Both the position numbers and the translations under genes were made by a program. The notes under the pieces were generated by a model, which ran no database searches, had not been told where the DNA came from, and saw only the letters and a list, made by a program, of their open reading frames with translations. A stretch of 11,019 bases of DNA. It comes from an uncultured Sphingomonas sp. GTDB lineage: Bacteria; Pseudomonadota; Alphaproteobacteria; Sphingomonadales; Sphingomonadaceae. Position 1 is the first letter of the stretch. Every line of letters starts with the position of its first letter. Positions 6,859 to 11,019 of this stretch are shown in pieces. The stretch lies in contig CAKTFL010000030.1 in NCBI GenBank assembly GCA_934555855.1, positions 1-11,019 on the forward strand, in the 5' to 3' direction.

Positions 6859-8783
6859 GCGCCTTGCTGCTGGAACGCTCCGGCGAGCGAGGCGATCTCC
6901 TCAATGGTGGCTGCCAGCGCTTCCGCCGTCTGAGCCTGCTGTGCCGCGGCGATCCCCGCGTCACGCGCGGCAAGGCTAGCCTGCTCGGCAGCGCGAGCGA
7001 TCTGGTCGGTGCCCTGACGGATCTCCCGCACGCTGATCAATCCGCGATCTGCGCTGCCCTCGATCGCCTGCGCCGCGGCCTGCGCGCCGGCCATGTCGTC
7101 CAACACGACACCGAGCCGGTCCGCCGCGGTCCGGCTACGCCCCACCTCGACCTGTGCGGCGGAGGCGATCTGGTCCAGGTCGCGCTCAAGCGTCGTGATC
7201 CGGTCCTGCACCGCGCGGATCACGTCCCGTGCCCGCTCGCTGCGCGTCCCCGCATCCGCCGCCAGCTTGCGTATGTCGGCCGAGACGGAGGCGAAGCCGC
7301 GTCCGACATCCCCCGACCGCGTCGCTTCGACCGACCCGCTTACCGCGAGCATGTTGGTCTGCACGGCCAGGAGCGCAAGCGAGTCCGTGATGCGTTCGAT
7401 GCGCCGCCCCGCCGTCCGCAGCGCTGCGAGCCGGTCAAGCACGGCGCCGGTGCGGCTCAGCGCCGCGGCCACGCCATCGGCCAGCCCGGAAACGGTCCGC
7501 CGCCCATCGGTGGCGGACGCGAGAACCGCCTCGATGCGTCGGGCCGCGCCCCGCGCACGTTCCTGGGACCGTTCCGCCGCAGCCGCGATCTGCGCGATCG
7601 CGGCGCTTGCCTGGGCGGTGGCGGCCGCCTGTGACCGCGCGCCCTGCCCGATCTGCTCCACCGCCGTCAGGATCTCGGTGGCCGCGCCTGACAGTTCCTG
7701 AACGGTCGCGGAGAGTTGCTCGGCAGCGGCGGCGACCTGCTCGACAGCGCGTTCGACCGACCCGTCTTGCCGCAGCTGTCCGGCCAGCCCGCCAAGCGCT
7801 TCGGCGGTCTGCTGGCTCTGGTCGAGCGATTGCGTCTGCTGCTCGATCGCCTGCTGCGCCTCAGCCGCCGCGGCGGATTGTTCCTCGGCGGTGGCGGCGA
7901 CCTGCTCGGCGCCGCGTTCCGCCTCGCGCGTCGCATCCTCGATCCCGGCCGCAGCGACCAGCACCTCATGAGCGTCCTCGACCAACCCGGCCAGATCCTC
8001 CCGCGATGCATCGAGCTGCGCCAGCACCGCCGCCGCGCCTGACGCCTCCCTTTCGGCCAAGACGGATGCGGCGCGGGTGTCAGCGGCGATCGCCTTGGCC
8101 TCGGCAGCGACCTCCTCGGCCAGCTGGCGGATCTCACCCGCATTCGCTTGCGACGTTTCGGCGAGCAGGCGGACCTCGTCGGCAACGATGGCGAAGCCCC
8201 GCCCGTCATCACCGGCGCGCGCCGCCTCCACCGCGGCGTTGAGCGCCAGCAGTCCCGTTTCCTCGGCCGTGTCGGCCACGGCACGCCCGGTTTCGCGCAA
8301 TTCGGCCGCCGCGGTTTCCAGTGACGCGATCAGGTCGGCCGCGCCGAGCTGGCGACGCGCGTTCAGTTCGACCGCGACCGCCGATGCATCGATCTGCACA
8401 CCCAGTTCGGCATAGGCCAGCTGCACCGCTTCTACCCTGTGACGGGAAAGCTCCGCCTGATCGCGAGCGTCACGGAAAGTGCCGGCAAGGCTGGAGATGG
8501 TGCCGAGCGACTGCTGGGCGGCGCCGGCCGCCTGCTCCGCGCCGCCCGCGATCAGTTCCATCGCGCGCTGCAACTCCGCAGACGCCGCCGATGCCTGGCT
8601 GAGGCCCGCCGCCAGTTCTCCGGTCGCCTCGTCTACCCGCTCGACAGGGTTCGAGGCGCGCCTGGAAAGGCCTGACCGGATAGGGCCGGCAGTGCGGTCA
8701 GCCCCGCCATCGCCGGCATGGATCACGGCACTGTCCGACGCATTCGCCGCACCTCGGAGAGCCGACTTCTTCACCAACCCCAT
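6855..8783 (-). CDS. Soluble chemoreceptor with two tandem MCP signalling hairpins
   Basis: A 642-residue, Ala/Gln/Glu-rich coiled-coil protein with no membrane segment, signal peptide or recognisable sensor domain. Tip 1 (about 171-221) has [26 protein letters not shown]. Tip 2 (about 464-518) has [31 protein letters not shown]. The tip glycines G191 and G491 are exactly 300 residues apart. Sites fitting the methylation consensus (small-small-x-x-E/Q-E/Q-x-x-small-small) are E83/Q84, Q90/Q91 and E300/E301 for hairpin 1, and E355/Q356 and Q362/E363 for hairpin 2, the last two again 7 residues apart. ATG 8783 was chosen because GAGAAAG lies 6 bases upstream and the tidy MCP helix lies after it. 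In-frame extensions to ATG 8912 or TTG 8924 run into the AT-rich promoter island. It ends in AGAFQQQGA, so there is no CheR-binding pentapeptide. It is first in the operon and its stop overlaps the CheW-domain gene. Confidence 0.92.
   Translation of the reverse strand: MGLVKKSALRGAANASDSAVIHAGDGGADRTAGPIRSGLSRRASNPVERVDEATGELAAGLSQASAASAELQRAMELIAGGAEQAAGAAQQSLGTISSLAGTFRDARDQAELSRHRVEAVQLAYAELGVQIDASAVAVELNARRQLGAADLIASLETAAAELRETGRAVADTAEETGLLALNAAVEAARAGDDGRGFAIVADEVRLLAETSQANAGEIRQLAEEVAAEAKAIAADTRAASVLAEREASGAAAVLAQLDASREDLAGLVEDAHEVLVAAAGIEDATREAERGAEQVAATAEEQSAAAAEAQQAIEQQTQSLDQSQQTAEALGGLAGQLRQDGSVERAVEQVAAAAEQLSATVQELSGAATEILTAVEQIGQGARSQAAATAQASAAIAQIAAAAERSQERARGAARRIEAVLASATDGRRTVSGLADGVAAALSRTGAVLDRLAALRTAGRRIERITDSLALLAVQTNMLAVSGSVEATRSGDVGRGFASVSADIRKLAADAGTRSERARDVIRAVQDRITTLERDLDQIASAAQVEVGRSRTAADRLGVVLDDMAGAQAAAQAIEGSADRGLISVREIRQGTDQIARAAEQASLAARDAGIAAAQQAQTAEALAATIEEIASLAGAFQQQGA
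7230..7394 (-). other. MCP hairpin tip 2 (diverged)
   Basis: Codes for receptor residues 464-518. It keeps VQTN before the tip and E486, R489 and GRGFA after it, but the segment matching Tsr L380-N381-A382-A383 is V-S-G-S, and AARAG has become ATRSG. A '[10 protein letters not shown]' variant tip is, as far as I recall, seen in other alphaproteobacterial receptors, so this is probably a functional variant and not decay. Confidence 0.8.
8121..8273 (-). other. MCP hairpin tip 1 (protein-contact region of the receptor)
   Basis: Codes for receptor residues 171-221. Compared with E. coli Tsr (G390 matched to G191), [14 protein letters not shown] is kept, including the equivalents of I377, L380, N381, E385 and R388, which contact CheA/CheW or other dimers. 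The stretch just before is EETG instead of FQTN, so the trimer-contact F373 position is Glu174 and N376 is Gly177. Confidence 0.85.
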
Positions 8784-8893
8784 GAACCGCTTTCTCACGT
8801 CTGTGACGGCCCGGCATAGAATAGCCACTCCACCCCGCCAACCGCCTTGCCAATCGAAGACGCGAGAGTGGAGGGAGGGCCCAACGAAATTGT

Positions 8894-8924
8894 ATAATAT
8901 CGTTGACGGCATATTCGTATACAA
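8894..8924 (-). promoter_or_regulatory. Weak candidate promoter of the chemosensory operon
   Basis: On the minus strand TTGTAT (8924-8919) is followed by TATTAT (8899-8894) with a 19-base spacer; GATATT at 8901-8896 gives a 17-base spacer but fits less well. The AT-rich island is the only visible place for a promoter of the nine-gene operon, but the exact element is uncertain. No convincing sigma28 or sigma54 promoter was seen. Confidence 0.3.
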
Positions 8925-8930
8925 TATTCT
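8903..8930 (+). promoter_or_regulatory. Putative sigma70 promoter of the TonB-dependent receptor gene
   Basis: TTGACG at 8903-8908 (-35) is followed after 16 bases by TATTCT at 8925-8930 (-10). Transcription would begin near 8936-8938, leaving a leader of about 20 bases with GGGGA (8945-8949) 7 bases before the ATG. The match is good by eye but untested. Confidence 0.5.
8915..8924. promoter_or_regulatory. Possible GntR/FadR-type operator
   Basis: TCGTATACAA has the form T-n-GTA-TAC-n-A, which agrees with the FadR-subfamily GntR consensus. It lies between the -35 and -10 of the plus-strand promoter, a repressor position. A poorer half-match (TTGTATAAT) lies at 8890-8898. No regulator gene is in the window, and a 10-base match in AT-rich DNA can be chance. 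Confidence 0.25.
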
Positions 8931-8956
8931 ATCTCTGCATGGTTGGGGACAGAATC

Positions 8957-11019
8957 ATGAAAAGCAGGAGAGCATGGATGACCTGCGCGGCGCGGGCTGC
9001 GCTGGTCATCGCGACGAGCGGCGGGGCTCTGGCGCAACCGACCACGCCGACGCCGGAAACCGGGGCCGAGGCTCAGCGCGGACAGGCTGAGAGTCAGGAC
9101 GGCGGCGGCGAGGTGGTCGTGACCGGCACCCGGCTCCAGCAGCCCGGTATCGTCAGCAACAGCCCGATTACCGCCGTTGCGGCCGCCGAGATCCGGTTGC
9201 AGGGCGCCACCAACATCGAGTCCGTCCTCAATCGCCTGCCGCAGGTGACGCCAGATGCGAACGAGAACGTGTCCAACGGCTCGGACGGCACCGCACGTAT
9301 CAATCTCAGAAACCTCGGCAGCAATCGCAACCTTATTCTGGTCAATGGCCAACGCCTGTTGCCCGTCCAGGCGACGGACGTGAACTTCATCCCGTCAGCC
9401 CTGGTGCAGCGGGTCGATGTGGTGACCGGCGGCGCGTCGGCGGTGTACGGGTCGGACGCCGTGTCGGGCGTGGTCAACTTCATCCTGAAGGATGATCTGA
9501 ACGGCGTCCTGGCGGACGTGCAATATGGCTTTGCCGCGCACCGGAACGACAATGCTGCCCGCCGCGGTCTGGTGACGGCAAACGGCTACCAGCGCGCCCT
9601 GCCCTCGCCGGTCGACGGCCAGCGGTTCGACGCCAACATTGCGGTCGGCACGAAGCTGGGCGACGGACGGGGCAACGTCACCGCCTATTTCGGTTATCGC
9701 GACGTCAAGCCGATCCTTCAGGCGAACCGCGACGTGTCGGCCTGCGCCCTAGATCCCGCGGGCGACAACGACGCCTTCACCTGCGGCGGTTCCAGCAACA
9801 ACGAATTCGGGCTGTTCCAGCCGCTGACCGGCCCCAGCGCGGGGCAACGGTTCAATAACACCCGCGACGGCGCAAAGACCTGGGTGCCGTACAACAGCAG
9901 CTTCCGCTACAATTACGCGCCGCTGAGCTACTTCCAGCGCTCCGACGTCCGCTACACGGCCGGCGCGTTCGCCCATTACGAGATCACCAAGGCGGCGGAG
10001 CTGTACGGCAGCTTCATGTTCATGGACGACCACACCTTTTCACAGGTGGCGCCATCTGCCCTGTTCCAGGGCTATACCTACACCGTCAACTGCAACAATC
10101 CGCTGCTCGCCGCATCGCAGGCACAGGCCCTGTGCGGCGGCGCCGCAGGCACAGCAGCGACACAGGACCTGTTCATCGGCTATCGCCCGGTGGCGGGCAA
10201 TGCCCGGCCCCGTCGCGACGACCTGCGCCACACGGACTACCGCTTCAGCGGCGGGCTGCGCGGAGAAATAGCCGAAGGTATCCGCTACGATGCCGGCGCG
10301 CTGTTCTCCCGCGTGATCTTCAACGAGAACTACCAGAACGACATCGATCCCGCCCGCGCGAACCGCGCGTTGCAGGTCGTCAACGTCAACGGCGTTCCGA
10401 CCTGCCAGTCGGTCATCAACAATCAGGACGCGAAGTGCGTGCCGCTGGACGTGTTCCGCTACAACGGGATCAGCGACGCGGCGTTCGACTACATCTATGC
10501 GCCGACCTTCACCAACGGCGTCGACAAGGAAACGGTGCTGACCGGCACGGTCAGCGCTGACCTCACCTCCTATGGCGTCAAGAGCCCCTGGTCCGACCAT
10601 GGCATCGGCCTGGTGCTGGGTGTCGAACATCGCCGCGAGAGCCTGCGCTTCCGCGCCGATGCGCTGGCTCAGCAAAAAGGCACCACGGAGGCCGACGGCG
10701 CCTTCAACGTCACCGAAGGGTTTGCGGAACTGCGCGTGCCGATCGTCCAGGAAAGACCGTTCTTACACGAATTGGCGGTGACCGGCGGCTATCGCTTTTC
10801 CAAGTACTCGACGCGGGACAAGGGCATCTCTACCTACAAGGGCGAGATTTCCTGGGCACCGATCCGGGACCTGCGCCTGCGCGGCAGCTACAATCGCGCG
10901 ATCCGCGCACCCAACATCTCCGAACTGTTCGCCGCCCGGCAGCTGGGCAACGTGTCCGCACAGGATCCGTGCGCAACCTCGACCCCGAGCGCGTCGCTCG
11001 AACAGTGCATCGCGAGCGG
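8957..11019 (+). CDS. TonB-dependent outer-membrane receptor, N-terminal part (cut by window edge)
   Basis: The frame is open from ATG 8957 to the right edge, 687 codons with no stop; full members are usually 850-1100 residues. A signal peptide is clear: KSRR, a hydrophobic core, and ALA at 24-26 before Q27. A linker leads to EVVVTGTR (52-59), typical of the TonB-box region in this family. The plug spans about 66-180 (NSPITAV, LRNLGSNRNLILVNGQRL, TGGASAVYGSDAVSGVVNF), followed by barrel strands such as NVTAYFGYRDV and LRLRGSYNRAIRAPNISELF. Eight cysteines of the mature part fall in four close pairs. It should import a large substrate across the outer membrane using TonB energy; the substrate cannot be told. 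It lies divergent from the chemosensory operon across a shared AT-rich region. A start at ATG 8978 would remove the positively charged start of the signal peptide and is less likely. Confidence 0.95.
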   Translation, partial: MKSRRAWMTCAARAALVIATSGGALAQPTTPTPETGAEAQRGQAESQDGGGEVVVTGTRLQQPGIVSNSPITAVAAAEIRLQGATNIESVLNRLPQVTPDANENVSNGSDGTARINLRNLGSNRNLILVNGQRLLPVQATDVNFIPSALVQRVDVVTGGASAVYGSDAVSGVVNFILKDDLNGVLADVQYGFAAHRNDNAARRGLVTANGYQRALPSPVDGQRFDANIAVGTKLGDGRGNVTAYFGYRDVKPILQANRDVSACALDPAGDNDAFTCGGSSNNEFGLFQPLTGPSAGQRFNNTRDGAKTWVPYNSSFRYNYAPLSYFQRSDVRYTAGAFAHYEITKAAELYGSFMFMDDHTFSQVAPSALFQGYTYTVNCNNPLLAASQAQALCGGAAGTAATQDLFIGYRPVAGNARPRRDDLRHTDYRFSGGLRGEIAEGIRYDAGALFSRVIFNENYQNDIDPARANRALQVVNVNGVPTCQSVINNQDAKCVPLDVFRYNGISDAAFDYIYAPTFTNGVDKETVLTGTVSADLTSYGVKSPWSDHGIGLVLGVEHRRESLRFRADALAQQKGTTEADGAFNVTEGFAELRVPIVQERPFLHELAVTGGYRFSKYSTRDKGISTYKGEISWAPIRDLRLRGSYNRAIRAPNISELFAARQLGNVSAQDPCATSTPSASLEQCIAS

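Larger units (their letters stand above)
8889..8925. repeat. Inverted repeat in the divergent promoter region
   Basis: ATTGTATA (8889-8896) is repeated as TATACAAT (8918-8925), a perfect 8-base inverted repeat with 21 bases between the arms. An ATAT just inside each arm extends the symmetry with a 3-base bulge. The repeat spans the -35 of the plus-strand promoter and touches its -10, so it is well placed for a regulator of both directions. It is too widely spaced and AT-rich to be a terminator. Confidence 0.5.
8784..8956. promoter_or_regulatory. Divergent intergenic region between the che operon and the TonB-dependent receptor
   Basis: The only non-coding stretch of the window (173 bases), with genes leading away on both sides. 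About 8884-8935 is strikingly AT-rich compared with its surroundings, as expected for promoters in GC-rich DNA. On the minus side an untranslated leader of roughly 90-110 bases would precede the receptor gene; it holds a pyrimidine/purine-biased segment (about 8861-8882) with no clear hairpin or small ORF. No RNA gene or riboswitch was recognised. Confidence 0.75.

Noticed and set aside
5611..6933. Long plus-strand open frame (440 codons) opposite the triple-CheW gene
   Set aside because: Composition is typical of an antisense shadow, with no recognisable domain; the minus-strand product is a clear CheW family protein.
7230..7394. Tip 2 as evidence of a decayed or frameshifted receptor
   Set aside because: The frame is open across the whole gene, GRGFA and the helix registers are intact, and methylation-type sites lie symmetrically around the tip, so a functional variant is more likely.
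8784..8924. N-terminal extension of the receptor to ATG 8912 or TTG 8924
   Set aside because: It would translate the AT-rich promoter island and inverted repeat; ATG 8783 has a ribosome site and begins the MCP-like part directly.
8889..8925. Inverted repeat as a terminator
   Set aside because: The spacer is 21 bases, the arms are AT-rich, and it lies between two divergent gene starts, so there is nothing to terminate.
1..11019. CRISPR arrays, tRNA/rRNA genes, insertion sequences, attachment sites
   Set aside because: No direct-repeat array, cloverleaf, rRNA-like stretch, transposase or terminal repeats could be seen on either strand; the window is almost wholly coding.

Overview
The window is GC-rich, densely coding DNA that looks alphaproteobacterial and most probably comes from the Sphingomonas/Sphingomonadales group. 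The clues are codons ending mostly in G or C, a TonB-dependent receptor whose mature N-terminus carries EVVVTGTR, a CheA with the 'PDADCFFRGDDPL' central module, and a small STAS-like Che protein. No taxonomic search was possible, so this is a judgement from protein style.

Minus strand, 1-8783 (read from right to left): one uninterrupted chemosensory operon of nine genes. In transcription order they are a soluble chemoreceptor (mcp), a three-domain CheW adaptor, cheB, cheR, cheA, a small STAS-like gene, cheY, cheC, and a PAS-domain gene cut by the left edge. Seven of the eight junctions overlap by 1 or 4 bases (GTGA, GTGA, ATGA, TGATG, ATGA, ATGA, TGATG). The remaining one, STAS/cheY, has a 3-base gap. 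The operon therefore looks translationally coupled from end to end.

8784-8956: the only non-coding stretch, 173 bases between divergent genes. It contains an AT-rich island (about 8884-8935) with a plausible sigma70 promoter for the plus-strand gene, a weaker minus-strand promoter candidate, an inverted repeat and a GTATAC-centred operator-like site.

Plus strand, 8957-11019: the first 687 codons of a TonB-dependent outer-membrane receptor, cut by the right edge.

How the genes work together: the receptor should control CheA autophosphorylation through the CheW-domain protein. CheR and CheB would supply adaptation by methylation and demethylation. CheA would phosphorylate CheY and CheB. CheC, and perhaps the STAS-like protein, would drain phosphate from CheY. 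The output target is not visible; no flagellar or pilus gene is present.

The unusual part is the signalling core. The receptor has no membrane segment and no recognisable sensor domain, and instead carries two MCP signalling hairpins in tandem whose tips have diverged in complementary ways. It is coupled to an adaptor with three CheW domains, only the middle of which keeps the usual receptor-interface arginine. This looks like a specialised non-standard receptor/adaptor pair and is the best candidate here for an undescribed arrangement.
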